Part shown: piece by piece, positions 26,446 to 35,639 of the stretch
Layout of the letters: each line of letters opens with the position of its first letter
Position numbering within the stretch: position 1 is the first letter of the stretch
NCBI GenBank assembly: GCA_963931615.1
Contig: OZ007032.1
Coordinates: 868,001-932,000, forward strand
Reading direction: 5' to 3'
DNA from: Coprenecus sp902388455
Lineage (GTDB): Bacteria > Bacteroidota > Bacteroidia > Bacteroidales > UBA932
DNA: 64,000 nucleotides
Made by a program: the position numbers and the translations under genes
The notes under the pieces: model-generated
Database searches by the model: none
What the model was told of the DNA's origin: nothing
Seen by the model: the letters and a program-made list of their open reading frames with translations, nothing else

Positions 26446-26448
26446 TGT

Positions 26449-27312
26449 CTATTGTTCTTCAGTTGTTAGTTCCGGATGGTACTTTTTCAGGATCTTATCG
26501 GTGAATAGGCGGTATATCTCCTCCTGTTCTTTCAGTCCCATGTCATGCAGCAGTCCGATATGTTTGCGGATAGTTTCCATGTCACCTCTGCGGGCTGGGC
26601 CGGTGAGGGTGGATGCGGGGGTGTGCAGGAATGCGTTGCGCACTGCCTCGATGGTGGAGGGGATGAGTAGGGGATGGTCGTGCTGGACTATCGGGAAGGC
26701 CAGGCCGAGGAGGTAGTTGACGAAGTTGGTGGTGAACACCGCGGCCACATGCATTTTCAGTCTGTCTTCGGAGGAGTAGAAATAATGCTCTCCGCCCAGG
26801 TCCTCGGCCATGGAGTCCAAGAGCGTTCCAAGTCCGTCGGTGGAGGCCTCCAGTAGCAGGGGCACGTCGCGGAACTCTATGTTCTTGTTGCGGCTGAGCG
26901 TCATCAGGGGATACATCACTCCGCAGGCGCAGCCCAGATCCGCGAGGGGCTGCAGGACCTGGAGCGGGGTGGCACCTGATGTATGCACCACAGCCGGAAG
27001 CCGGCGGGAAACAGCCTTTTCCGCGGCATTGTCACTGTCTGTCCATGAGAATACCGCTGCCATTTCCTCCACCAGCTGCGGGATGGCGTCGTCCGTAACC
27101 GCGATGACCACGAGGAATGCCTCCTGCAGGTCTTGTAGCCTCCCGGCGGCCTTGGTGTCCGACCCATTGGCCCTGAGGGCCCTGACCAGACGGTCGCGGC
27201 TTTTCTCAGTACGGCTGTAGACGGTGCTGATATTGTACCCTTTCTCCTGCAGGGCCAGGGAAAATCGGAATGCCACGTTCCCGGCCCCGACGAATGCTAT
27301 GTCCGGCTTCAT
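26449..27312 (-). CDS. Rossmann-fold DUF2520 protein
   Basis: 287 residues. N-terminal Rossmann domain (IAFVGAGNVAFRFSLALQEK, a GxGxxA dinucleotide loop at 7-12) and C-terminal DUF2520 helical domain (KMHVAAVFTTNFVNYLLGLA). The layout is that of NADP-dependent beta-hydroxyacid or pyrroline-5-carboxylate reductase-like enzymes, but the reaction is unknown. It lies three bases after DUF3467 and three bases before kdsC. Confidence 0.88.
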   Translation of the reverse strand: MKPDIAFVGAGNVAFRFSLALQEKGYNISTVYSRTEKSRDRLVRALRANGSDTKAAGRLQDLQEAFLVVIAVTDDAIPQLVEEMAAVFSWTDSDNAAEKAVSRRLPAVVHTSGATPLQVLQPLADLGCACGVMYPLMTLSRNKNIEFRDVPLLLEASTDGLGTLLDSMAEDLGGEHYFYSSEDRLKMHVAAVFTTNFVNYLLGLAFPIVQHDHPLLIPSTIEAVRNAFLHTPASTLTGPARRGDMETIRKHIGLLHDMGLKEQEEIYRLFTDKILKKYHPELTTEEQ

Positions 27313-27315
27313 CGG

Positions 27316-27642
27316 TCAGGCCTCCGGGGTGTTGGGACCGCCGAATCCGAAGGGGATGGTGTTCTTGGGCAGATTGGGCGAGCCTAGACGTATCTCGCCG
27401 TTCTGGCTTTCGTATTTGCTGATGTTGTCGCTCAGGGCCAGGAGCAGTCTCTTGGCGTGCTCGGGAGTCATGATGACGCGGCTGACTACCTGGGCCTTGG
27501 GATAGCCGGGGAGCATGCGGGCGAAATCCAGGATGAACTCGCTGTTGGAGTGGGTGATGAGGGCGAGGTTGGAGTAGTTGCCGGCAGCGGTCTCCTTGGT
27601 GAGCTCGATGCCTATTTCCTTTTTCTGTTGCTGATTGTCCAT
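27316..27642 (-). CDS. DUF3467 family protein
   Basis: 108 residues of a small family frequent in Bacteroidota (LTKETAAGNYSNLALITHSN, ARMLPGYPKAQVVSRVIMTP, LPKNTIPFGFGGPNTPEA). Function is unknown. It is the first gene of the operon with DUF2520, kdsC and maf, divergent from valS. Confidence 0.88.
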   Translation of the reverse strand: MDNQQQKKEIGIELTKETAAGNYSNLALITHSNSEFILDFARMLPGYPKAQVVSRVIMTPEHAKRLLLALSDNISKYESQNGEIRLGSPNLPKNTIPFGFGGPNTPEA

Positions 27643-27673
27643 GTCTTATGAAATAATGTTTTGAAACGTCCCG

Positions 27674-27701
27674 CAAATCTACACAAATCTTCTTATATTT
27701 G
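27674..27701. promoter_or_regulatory. Divergent -7 boxes for valS and the DUF3467-maf operon
   Basis: TATATTTG (27694-27701, plus) lies 20 bases before the valS ATG. TAGATTTG (complement of 27674-27681) serves the minus operon. No clear -33 elements, so divergent promoters are tentative. Confidence 0.5.
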
Positions 27702-27721
27702 CAGGCTAATTTGCAAGAAAT

Positions 27722-30373
27722 ATGGAACTGTCAGCGAAATACAGCCCCTCGGAAGTAGAGGAGAAATGGTACTCTTACTGGTTGAAGAACAAGTTTTTCC
27801 ATTCGGAACCCGATAGCCGGGAACCCTATACGGTCGTCATCCCTCCCCCCAATGTGACAGGTGTGCTGCACATGGGACACATGCTCAACAATACGATACA
27901 GGACGTGCTCGTCCGCCGTGCCCGCATGCAGGGCAAGAACGCCTGCTGGGTGCCTGGTACCGACCATGCGTCCATCGCCACCGAGGCCAAGGTGGTGGCC
28001 AAGCTGAAGGAGCAGGGCATCGACAAGTCCTCCCTGACCCGCGAGGAGTTCATGAAACATGCCTGGGAATGGAAGGAGAAGCACGGCGGCATCATCCTCG
28101 AGCAGCTCAAGAAGCTCGGGGCCTCCTGCGACTGGGACCGTACCCGCTTTACGATGGATCCGGCTCTCAGTGAGGCGGTCATCAACACATTCGTATATTT
28201 CTACAAGAAAGGATATATCTACCGCGGCGTGAGGATGGTCAACTGGGACCCCCAGGCCCTGACCGCTGTGAGCGACGACGAGGTGATCCACAAGGAGACC
28301 AGGTCCAAGCTCTACTACCTGCGCTACAAGGTGTCCGACGGGGCCGGCAATCCCACTGACGACTACATAGTCATCGCTACGACCCGTCCCGAGACCATCA
28401 TGGCCGATGCCGCTGTCTGCATCAACCCCGAGGACCCGAGGTATCACCACCTGCGCGGCAAGAAGATACTCATTCCTCTGATCAACCGCGAGATACCCAT
28501 CATCGAGGACTCCTATGTGACCATGGACTTCGGTACCGGCTGCCTGAAGGTGACCCCGGCCCACGACGTGAACGACTACGAGATAGGTCTGCGCCACAAC
28601 CTGCCGGTGCTCGACATCATCGACGACCACGGAAGGCTCAACGAGAAGGCCGTGATCCTCGTCGGCGAGGACCGCTTCGTGGCCCGCAAGAAGATTGTGA
28701 AAATGCTGGCCGAGGTCGGACAGCTCGAGAAGGAGGAGGACTACCTCTCGCCCGTAGGGCATTCCGAGAGGACGGACGCAGTCATCGAGCCCAAGCTCTC
28801 CATGCAGTGGTTCATCAAGATGGAGGAACTCTCCAAGGCCGCCTTAGCCCGCGTGGAGAACGGTGAGATTAAACTCATTCCAGACAAATACCGCAATACC
28901 TACCGTCACTGGATGGAGAACACCCGCGACTGGTGCATCTCCCGCCAGCTGTGGTGGGGACAGCAGATACCCGCATACTATCTGCCCGACGGCCGCTATG
29001 TGGTCGAGGCGACTCCCGAGGAGGCCCTGAAGGCCGCTCAGCAGCTCGACCCCTCGGTTACAGCCGCCGACCTCAGGCGCGACGAGGACGTACTGGACAC
29101 CTGGTTCTCCTCGTGGCTCTGGCCCATCTCGGTGTTTGACCCCGCCAAGCCCGGCTTCCCGGACAAGGCCCCGAACGCCGACCTGGCCTACTACTATCCG
29201 ACCAACGACCTGGTGACCGGCCCGGACATCATCTTCTTCTGGGTGGCCAGGATGGTCATGGCGGGCAATGAGTTCATGGACAAGGTGCCCTTCCATAACG
29301 TCTACTTCACCGGTATCGTCCGCGACAAGCTGGGCCGCAAGATGTCCAAGACCCTGGGCAACTCGCCTGACCCTCTGAAACTCATCGATGACTACGGGGC
29401 CGACGGAGTCCGTATCGGCATGCTGCTCTGCACTGCTGCCGGCAACGACATCCTCTTCGACGAGTCTCAGGTGGAGCAGGGCCGCAACTTCTGCAACAAG
29501 ATATGGAACGCCTACCGCTTGGTTAAAGGCTGGAGTATGGACCGCACCGCCGCTGCTCCCGAGCATTCGGCACTTGCAGTCAAGTGGTTTACCCACAAGC
29601 TCAATCAAGCAATAGCCACGGTCGATGACCATTTCTCCAAATTCAGGATTTCCGATGCGCTGATGACCCTCTACAAACTGTTCTGGGACGACTTCTGCGC
29701 CTGGTACCTCGAGATAGTCAAGCCGGCCTTCGGTTCTCCGGTGGACGGAGCCACATACGATGCCACCATCGGATTTTTCGACTCCCTGCTCAAGCTCCTG
29801 CACCCCGTGATGCCGTTCATCACCGAGGAACTGTGGCACAACATTGCGGAGCGTCCCGAGGGCGCGACCGTCATGCTGGAACGCCAGCCTGCCGGAGGAG
29901 AGTACGACGAGGCGTTTATCCGTGACTTCGGGCTTGCCACCGAGGCTGTGGCCGCTCTCAGGAATATCCGCCAGAAGAAGGGTATTTCCCCGAAAGAGGC
30001 CCTCGACCTGCGCATCAAGGGGGCATTCCCCCAGGAGATGACCGGCATAGTCCGCCGTATGGGCAATGTGGGGGAGATTTCCTTCGTGGAGGATTTCGGA
30101 GGACGTGAGGCAGGGGCATCCTTCCTCGTGGGTACTGTCGAGATGTTCGTGCCCCTTGCCGGCAAGACCGACGTGCAGGAGGAGATTGCCAAGGCCGAGG
30201 CCGAGATTGAGCGTTTGGAGAAATTCCTCAAGGGCGTGAATGCCAAGCTGTCCAATGAGAAATTCATGCAGAATGCTCCCGAGGCCGTGGTGCGCGGGGA
30301 GGAGAAGAAGCGGGCCGACGCCACTGCCAAGATAGAGGGACTGCGCAAGACCATAGAAGCCCTCAAAGGCTGA
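27722..30373 (+). CDS. valS: Valyl-tRNA synthetase
   Basis: 883 residues, full length. Class I motifs HMGH at 50-53 and KMSKT at 540-544 (the last residue is Thr in place of the usual Ser, which occurs in ValRS). The editing CP1 domain (TTRPETIMADAAVC) and the C-terminal coiled coil (KAEAEIERLEKFLKGVNAKL) that is characteristic of ValRS are present. It charges tRNA-Val in the cytoplasm. The thioesterase gene follows after 18 bases. Confidence 0.97.
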   Translation: MELSAKYSPSEVEEKWYSYWLKNKFFHSEPDSREPYTVVIPPPNVTGVLHMGHMLNNTIQDVLVRRARMQGKNACWVPGTDHASIATEAKVVAKLKEQGIDKSSLTREEFMKHAWEWKEKHGGIILEQLKKLGASCDWDRTRFTMDPALSEAVINTFVYFYKKGYIYRGVRMVNWDPQALTAVSDDEVIHKETRSKLYYLRYKVSDGAGNPTDDYIVIATTRPETIMADAAVCINPEDPRYHHLRGKKILIPLINREIPIIEDSYVTMDFGTGCLKVTPAHDVNDYEIGLRHNLPVLDIIDDHGRLNEKAVILVGEDRFVARKKIVKMLAEVGQLEKEEDYLSPVGHSERTDAVIEPKLSMQWFIKMEELSKAALARVENGEIKLIPDKYRNTYRHWMENTRDWCISRQLWWGQQIPAYYLPDGRYVVEATPEEALKAAQQLDPSVTAADLRRDEDVLDTWFSSWLWPISVFDPAKPGFPDKAPNADLAYYYPTNDLVTGPDIIFFWVARMVMAGNEFMDKVPFHNVYFTGIVRDKLGRKMSKTLGNSPDPLKLIDDYGADGVRIGMLLCTAAGNDILFDESQVEQGRNFCNKIWNAYRLVKGWSMDRTAAAPEHSALAVKWFTHKLNQAIATVDDHFSKFRISDALMTLYKLFWDDFCAWYLEIVKPAFGSPVDGATYDATIGFFDSLLKLLHPVMPFITEELWHNIAERPEGATVMLERQPAGGEYDEAFIRDFGLATEAVAALRNIRQKKGISPKEALDLRIKGAFPQEMTGIVRRMGNVGEISFVEDFGGREAGASFLVGTVEMFVPLAGKTDVQEEIAKAEAEIERLEKFLKGVNAKLSNEKFMQNAPEAVVRGEEKKRADATAKIEGLRKTIEALKG

Positions 30374-30391
30374 ACAGAATAGACAGAAGCC

Positions 30392-30820
30392 ATGTACATC
30401 CAGTCAGAGACACAGATAGAGGTCCGCTACTATGAGACGGACCTGATGGGGATAGTCCATCATTCGAACTATATCCGCTACTTCGAGTGCGGCCGGCACC
30501 AGTTCCTGCTGGATGTCGGACTGCCCATCACGGAACTTGAGAAGAGCGGAATCATGATGCCGGTGGTATCGGTCGAAGCGCATTACCACACCCCGGCCCG
30601 GATGGGAGACATCCTCCGGGTGGTCTCCAGGGTGGAGAAGGAGCCTATGGCCCGGGTGGAGGTCCGGACCGACATCTACAACCAGAACGGCGATCTGGTC
30701 TGCGACGGCACAGTGGTCCTCGGCTTCATCCACAGCGACACCCGCCGTCCCACCCGCATCCCCGCCGCGCTGCTTGAGGTCTTCCGGAAGGCCGATCAGG
30801 AAGCCGGCCAGAAAGCGTAG
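30392..30820 (+). CDS. YbgC-type acyl-CoA thioesterase
   Basis: 142 residues, hot-dog fold. The catalytic region ETDLMGIVHHSNYIRYFE has the Asp-x-x-Gly-Val-x-His-x-x-x-Tyr pattern of the YbgC/4-hydroxybenzoyl-CoA thioesterase family. It hydrolyses short acyl-CoA or acyl-ACP. It is likely co-transcribed with valS. Confidence 0.9.
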   Translation: MYIQSETQIEVRYYETDLMGIVHHSNYIRYFECGRHQFLLDVGLPITELEKSGIMMPVVSVEAHYHTPARMGDILRVVSRVEKEPMARVEVRTDIYNQNGDLVCDGTVVLGFIHSDTRRPTRIPAALLEVFRKADQEAGQKA

Positions 30821-30868
30821 GCAGGCTATCAGACAAGGCTGCCTTACTGCAGTATCCCGAAAATTTGG

Positions 30869-31012
30869 AAAATGCAGACTGATTTGTATATCCTTAATAT
30901 TTAGGAGTTTACAAATCGGTCTGCATTTTTCACCTCTCTGTGAGACCCCGAAAAATGCACTTGATTTTGCAAGTGTCTTATAATCAAGTATTTGCAAAAT
31001 GCGCTGCAATTC
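30869..31012. repeat. Two adjacent 61-bp palindromic elements
   Basis: Element 1: arms 30869-30888 and 30910-30929 (20 bases each, one G-T wobble) around a 21-base centre. Element 2: arms 30952-30971 and 30993-31012 around another 21-base centre, with looser pairing (TGCAAAAT and TGCA blocks match). Both begin AAAATGCA and share the 20-21-20 plan; 22 bases separate them. They fill most of the 295-base gap 30821-31115 after the thioesterase gene. The rest of the gap shows no gene. Confidence 0.7.
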
Positions 31013-31115
31013 TCAATATTTCCCTGAATCCAGAAGCAATCACGTTTAGGAAACTGGACGCCCAGAACAACAGGGCAGGAGATATGCAACTGGGGGGGTA
31101 GTATCTGGCTTGTGA

Positions 31116-32450
31116 TTACAGCAACATGGTCATATATGCAGGCAGATACAGTACGTCCCGGTCTTTGTACAGGTCCTTTGTATAGATGAGATATTTGTTT
31201 CTTATCCTTTTGGAGAATTTCCTGCAGAAGACATCCAGCGATGTGTGAGTCTTATAACCGGACGATTTTACTTCTATAGGGCTTATTTTATCTTTGTCGG
31301 AAATCAGGAAATCAATTTCATAATTGTGCTTGCCGCTTTCTGTGGGGAATGTGTAATAGTAAAGCTCGTGGCCGGCAGCTTTGAGCATTTGCGCCACTAT
31401 GTTCTCATAGACATGGCCCAGATTGGCGTCAAGTTTGTCGCTAAGTAATTTGCGGTATATGATATTTTCTGTGAAATCCTTGTCCTTGAAGGCCAGGGTT
31501 ACGAACAGGCCGGTATCTGCCAGATACATTTTGTATCGGGCGATATCTTTGTTTAAGGACATTCCCGCTCCGGGGTCATTGGCATGATATACCATATTGA
31601 CAGTCATGGATGCTTCCAGTTCAGCCATAAATCTGGCAACTACCTCATCGCTCGTTCCTCTGCCTATTACACCGGATACCTGATAACGGGAAGTATTCTT
31701 GCCCAATTCGCCCGGAATGGCATCGAAAAGCATGGATATACGCCCTGATGGGTCGATTTTGCGGAAATCATCCTCATAAAGCTGTATGATGTCACGTTTC
31801 ACTCTGTCTACAGCCACCATATCATTACTTTCAATGAATCGGCTGACCGCCTGAGGCATTCCTCCGACGAGCATGTACAGACGGAAGTCCCGCATAAGTT
31901 TTCTGTTCACTACATCGCCAAGCTGCTTTCTGTCCGAATATGCGATTTTCAGGAGGGGAATTGTAGCCGTATCGCCCAAAGCCCATCGAAATTCTTCGTA
32001 ATCTAGGGGATATAAGCGTACTCTTCGCTCTTCACTCGGGATGACAATGTGTTCAACATGGCGTTTGATGGAAATCAGAGAACCGGTTTCAATGTAGTCG
32101 TAACGTCCGTCAGCGACAAGATGCTTGATGGCCTGGCGCGCCAATGGCAGCAACTGCACCTCATCGAATACGATTACAGATTTACGTTCCTTTAGTTGTA
32201 CATTGCAAAGGACTTGCAAGCGCAAAAAGAAGTAGTTCAGGTCTGAGATGTCTTCAAACAGGGCCTTTATCTCTTTGGAAACTTTCGAGAAGTCCAGTAG
32301 AATGTAGCTTTCATATTCATTTTGCGCGAAATCTTTGACCAGAGTGGATTTTCCGACCCGGCGTGCTCCTTCTATAAGTAATGCCGTAGCTCCTTTGTCA
32401 ACGTTCTTCCAACGGAGCATATCATCATATAATTTCCTCTTGAATAGCAT
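31116..32450 (-). CDS. AAA_14/DUF4143 family ATPase
   Basis: 444 residues. P-loop GARRVGKS at 28-35, Walker B VIVFDEVQLLP near 92, and a C-terminal DUF4143 domain with a PD-(D/E)XK-like ending (YEIDFLISDKDKISPIEVKSSG: D, E-V-K). This family is present in many scattered copies in Bacteroidales, with unknown function. It stands alone between the repeats and tatA, and its codon use is more AT-rich than the neighbouring core genes. Confidence 0.88.
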   Translation of the reverse strand: MLFKRKLYDDMLRWKNVDKGATALLIEGARRVGKSTLVKDFAQNEYESYILLDFSKVSKEIKALFEDISDLNYFFLRLQVLCNVQLKERKSVIVFDEVQLLPLARQAIKHLVADGRYDYIETGSLISIKRHVEHIVIPSEERRVRLYPLDYEEFRWALGDTATIPLLKIAYSDRKQLGDVVNRKLMRDFRLYMLVGGMPQAVSRFIESNDMVAVDRVKRDIIQLYEDDFRKIDPSGRISMLFDAIPGELGKNTSRYQVSGVIGRGTSDEVVARFMAELEASMTVNMVYHANDPGAGMSLNKDIARYKMYLADTGLFVTLAFKDKDFTENIIYRKLLSDKLDANLGHVYENIVAQMLKAAGHELYYYTFPTESGKHNYEIDFLISDKDKISPIEVKSSGYKTHTSLDVFCRKFSKRIRNKYLIYTKDLYKDRDVLYLPAYMTMLL

Positions 32451-32497
32451 ATTCCCTATTTGAAATTTTGTACAAATATATTATCCGATGTGCATTC

Positions 32498-32570
32498 CTC
32501 AAAATTTTTATACCGGAAATACTGCAAAATCTCAAAATTTTTATGCCGGAAATACTGCAAAATCTCAAAA
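32498..32570. repeat. 33-bp tandem repeat, two full units and a partial third
   Basis: Units 32498-32530 and 32531-32563 differ at one position (TATACC versus TATGCC); a third copy begins with CTCAAAA at 32564. The array lies in the divergent gap between the DUF4143 ATPase gene and tatA, 68 bases before the tatA start. Confidence 0.85.
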
Positions 32571-32638
32571 AGTTGGGCCGCTGAATGTGGTATGGATATT
32601 TTTTATAGATTTGCAGCGTTTTAAAAAGGATAGAGAAT

Positions 32639-32860
32639 ATGACGCTTTTGTTTTTAGGTTCCATCGGTATTACCGAGATTCTGGTACTGCTGCTCATTGT
32701 CCTGCTGATTTTCGGGGCGAAGAAGATTCCGGAGCTGATGAAGAGTTTCGGAAAGGGTGTGAAGAGTTTCAAGGAAGGCATTAACGGTATCGAGGAGGAT
32801 ATCAATGCCGCTTCTGATTCGAAGAAGGACTCTGCCAAGGAGGAAGAGAAGAAGCAGTAG
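32639..32860 (+). CDS. tatA: Sec-independent translocase protein TatA
   Basis: 73 residues. One N-terminal membrane helix (ITEILVLLLIVLLIFGAKK), the hinge FGAKKIPELMKSFGKGVKSF forming the amphipathic helix, and a charged tail. TatA/E forms the pore of the twin-arginine pathway. tatC follows; no separate tatB is present, as usual in Bacteroidota. A Tat substrate, the aldo/keto reductase, is encoded at 18.6 kb. Confidence 0.93.
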   Translation: MTLLFLGSIGITEILVLLLIVLLIFGAKKIPELMKSFGKGVKSFKEGINGIEEDINAASDSKKDSAKEEEKKQ

Positions 32861-32865
32861 GGGAC

Positions 32866-33681
32866 GTGGCGGGAGAAATGACATTCTGGGAGCATCTGGA
32901 TGAGCTGCGAAAGGTGATTTTCCGCAGTTTCGCTGTCCTTATTGTCCTCATGGTGGTGTTTTTCCTGTGTAAGGAGATTGTTTTCGACGGTGTGGTGCTG
33001 GCTCCTCTTACGGATGATTTCTTTGTGTACAGGTGGCTTAACGACCTGCTGGCACTGATGGGCCTGCCTGCATTGAAGCCCTTTGCAGTAACGCTGGTCA
33101 ATATAGACCTGGCCGCGCAGTTCTTCACCCATGTGCGGATGGCCTTCTGGCTGGCAGTCATCATCGCCCTGCCTTTTCTGCTGTACCAGATCTGGCTATT
33201 CGTGCGGCCTGCCCTCTATGACAGGGAGAAGAAGGCGGCGGAGGCGGCTTTCTCCATGGCCTCCCTGCTTTTCTACGTAGGGCTTGCGGTCGGATATGTG
33301 ATAGTGTTTCCGCTGACTCTCAGATTTTTAGGGACGTATCAGGTGAGCGAGTCAGTGGCCAACCAGATATCGCTCGGCTCTTACATCGGGATGTTCCTGA
33401 AGATGAACCTTATCATGGGAGTGGTCTTCGAGCTGCCTGCCCTGGCCTACATGCTGTCCCGGATAGGTATTATCAACAGACAGATACTAAGGCGTTTCAG
33501 AAAGTACGCGGTGGTGATAGCCCTTGCAGTGTCCGCCATCATTACACCATCGGGAGACGCATTTACCATGATAGTAGTGGCATTGCCGATATATATGCTT
33601 TACGAGGTCTCCATCAGGCTGTGCAGCAGTGAAACGCGCAGGGAGGACCTCGCAGAAACCCAGACAACGGATATACAATGA
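32866..33681 (+). CDS. tatC: Sec-independent translocase protein TatC
   Basis: 271 residues from a GTG start at 32866 (MAGEMTFWEHLDELRK), or 267 from ATG 32878; the GTG gives the N-terminus more often seen in the family, but I cannot decide. Six helices; FWEHLDELRK and the FELPALAYMLSRIGI segment are TatC hallmarks. It is the receptor for twin-arginine signal peptides. Its last four bases overlap the ABC-F gene (ATGA at 33678). Confidence 0.94.
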   Translation: MAGEMTFWEHLDELRKVIFRSFAVLIVLMVVFFLCKEIVFDGVVLAPLTDDFFVYRWLNDLLALMGLPALKPFAVTLVNIDLAAQFFTHVRMAFWLAVIIALPFLLYQIWLFVRPALYDREKKAAEAAFSMASLLFYVGLAVGYVIVFPLTLRFLGTYQVSESVANQISLGSYIGMFLKMNLIMGVVFELPALAYMLSRIGIINRQILRRFRKYAVVIALAVSAIITPSGDAFTMIVVALPIYMLYEVSIRLCSSETRREDLAETQTTDIQ

Positions 33682-35633
33682 TTTCGATAAATAATCTGAC
33701 AGTAGCGTTCGGAGGATATACCCTTCTGGACGATATCAGCTTCCACGTCAGCGACGGGGAGCATATAGCCCTCGTGGGCAAGAACGGTGCGGGCAAGAGT
33801 ACGATACTCAAGCTCATAGCCGGTGTGGAGCGTCCTACCTCAGGCTCGATCATGAAGCCTAAGGAGCAGACCGTGGGCTATCTGCCGCAGATAATGAGCT
33901 ATTCGAAGGACACTACGGTCCTTGAGGCCGCCATGTCCGTATTCGCCGACCATTTCACCATGAATGAGAGGGTGGAGGAGATCAGCCGGGAACTGGGCGA
34001 GAGGACAGACTACGAATCCGAGGCCTATCACCGTCTGATAGAAGAGCTCAACGAACTGAATGACAAGCTGGCCATGGCCCAGTCCGAGTCCCCGGCCGTG
34101 CTGGCGGAGAAGACGCTGGTCGGACTGGGATTCAAGAAGGGTGAGCTGGGCCGTCAGCGCAGTACTTTCTCCCAAGGCTGGAACATGCGCGTGGAACTGG
34201 CGAAGGTGCTGCTGACAAGGCCGGACGTGCTGCTGCTGGACGAGCCGACCAACCATCTGGACATCGAGTCAATCCAGTGGCTGGAGGACTATCTCTACGG
34301 CTACAGGGGCTCGGTGGTGCTCATCTCGCACGACCGCCGTTTCCTGGACAGGGTGACAACCAGAACGGTGGAGATTGTCCTCGGTCACATCTACGACTAC
34401 AAGGTGCCGTATTCGAAATATGTGGAGCTGCGCCGCGAGAGGATGGAGCAGCAGCGGGCCGCCTACGAGAACCAGCAGCGGATGATTGAGAAGACAGAGG
34501 AGTTCATCGAGCGCTTCCGTTACAAGCCCACCAAGAGCAATCAGGTGCAGTCCCGCATCAAGCAGCTCGACAAGCTCGAGCGCATAGAGATAGACATCGA
34601 GGACAATTCGGCCCTCCACGTCAAGTTCCCGCCCGCTCCCCGCTCCGGCCAGATCGTCTTCCAGGCCAAGGCACTCACCGGAGGCTATCCGTCCCGCGAT
34701 GGCTCGGGCAGTCCTAAGGTGGTGTTCACCGACATCGACCTGACCGTGGAGAGAGGGGAGAAGGTGGCCTTCGTCGGACGCAACGGCGAGGGAAAGAGTA
34801 CCATGATGAAATACATTACCGGGGAACTGCGGCCCATAACCGGCTTGGCCTCCCTCGGGTACAATGTTGCATTGGGTTACTACGCCCAGAACCAGGAGGA
34901 CGTACTGGACAAGAACGACACTGTCTACGATACCCTCGACAAGGTGGCCGTGGGCGATATCCGGACCAAGCTGCGGGACATCCTCGGTGCCTTCCTCTTC
35001 CGAGGAGAGGACATCGACAAGAAGGTGGCCGTACTCAGCGGAGGCGAGCGTTCCCGTCTGGCCATGGCCAAGCTCATCCTCCATCCCTACAACCTCCTGG
35101 CCCTTGACGAGCCCACCAACCACATGGACATCCGTTCCAAGGACGTGCTCAAGCAGGCCCTCCAGCGCTACGACGGCACACTGGTCATCGTGTCGCACGA
35201 CAGGGACTTCCTCGACGGGCTGGTGGACAAGGTCTACGAATTCCGCGACGGCCATGTCAAGGAGTACCTGGGAGGAGTGCAGGACTTCATCGAGAAGCGC
35301 AGGATTGAGACCCTGCAGGACCTGGAACGTACTTCTCAGCCGGAACCGAAGCTGCAGAAGCAGGAGAAGGCTCCGGTAGAGGAATCCGCTCCGAAGCCCC
35401 GCACGGCATCCAGTCTCTCCTTCCAGGAGCAGAAGGAGCAGCGCCGCAAACAGAAGCGCATCGAGAGCTGCGAAAAGAAGATAGCCGACCTTGAGGCTCA
35501 GATGAAGGAACTGGAGAAGGTCCTGGCCGCACCGTCGGCTGATACCGACATCGACAAGCTGACCAGGGAATATCTGGAGCTGAAACGGACCCTCGACCGC
35601 ACGATGGAGGAGTGGATAGAACTGAGTAACTGA
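33678..35633 (+). CDS. ABC-F family ATPase
   Basis: 651 residues, two ABC domains with no membrane part. First P-loop GKNGAGKST near 34 and signature FSQGWNMRVELAK; second GRNGEGKST with signature LSGGERSRLAMAK. A Uup/EttA-like linker lies between (KPTKSNQVQSRIKQLDKLER) and a coiled-coil C-terminus follows (EKKIADLEAQMKELEK), as in Uup. ABC-F proteins act on the ribosome (translation factor or antibiotic target protection); Uup-like is most likely. Confidence 0.93.
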   Translation: MISINNLTVAFGGYTLLDDISFHVSDGEHIALVGKNGAGKSTILKLIAGVERPTSGSIMKPKEQTVGYLPQIMSYSKDTTVLEAAMSVFADHFTMNERVEEISRELGERTDYESEAYHRLIEELNELNDKLAMAQSESPAVLAEKTLVGLGFKKGELGRQRSTFSQGWNMRVELAKVLLTRPDVLLLDEPTNHLDIESIQWLEDYLYGYRGSVVLISHDRRFLDRVTTRTVEIVLGHIYDYKVPYSKYVELRRERMEQQRAAYENQQRMIEKTEEFIERFRYKPTKSNQVQSRIKQLDKLERIEIDIEDNSALHVKFPPAPRSGQIVFQAKALTGGYPSRDGSGSPKVVFTDIDLTVERGEKVAFVGRNGEGKSTMMKYITGELRPITGLASLGYNVALGYYAQNQEDVLDKNDTVYDTLDKVAVGDIRTKLRDILGAFLFRGEDIDKKVAVLSGGERSRLAMAKLILHPYNLLALDEPTNHMDIRSKDVLKQALQRYDGTLVIVSHDRDFLDGLVDKVYEFRDGHVKEYLGGVQDFIEKRRIETLQDLERTSQPEPKLQKQEKAPVEESAPKPRTASSLSFQEQKEQRRKQKRIESCEKKIADLEAQMKELEKVLAAPSADTDIDKLTREYLELKRTLDRTMEEWIELSN

Positions 35634-35639
35634 AAATAA

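Noticed and set aside
30821..31115. CRISPR array
   Set aside because: Only two palindromic elements of unequal match and no regular spacers; no cas genes in the window.
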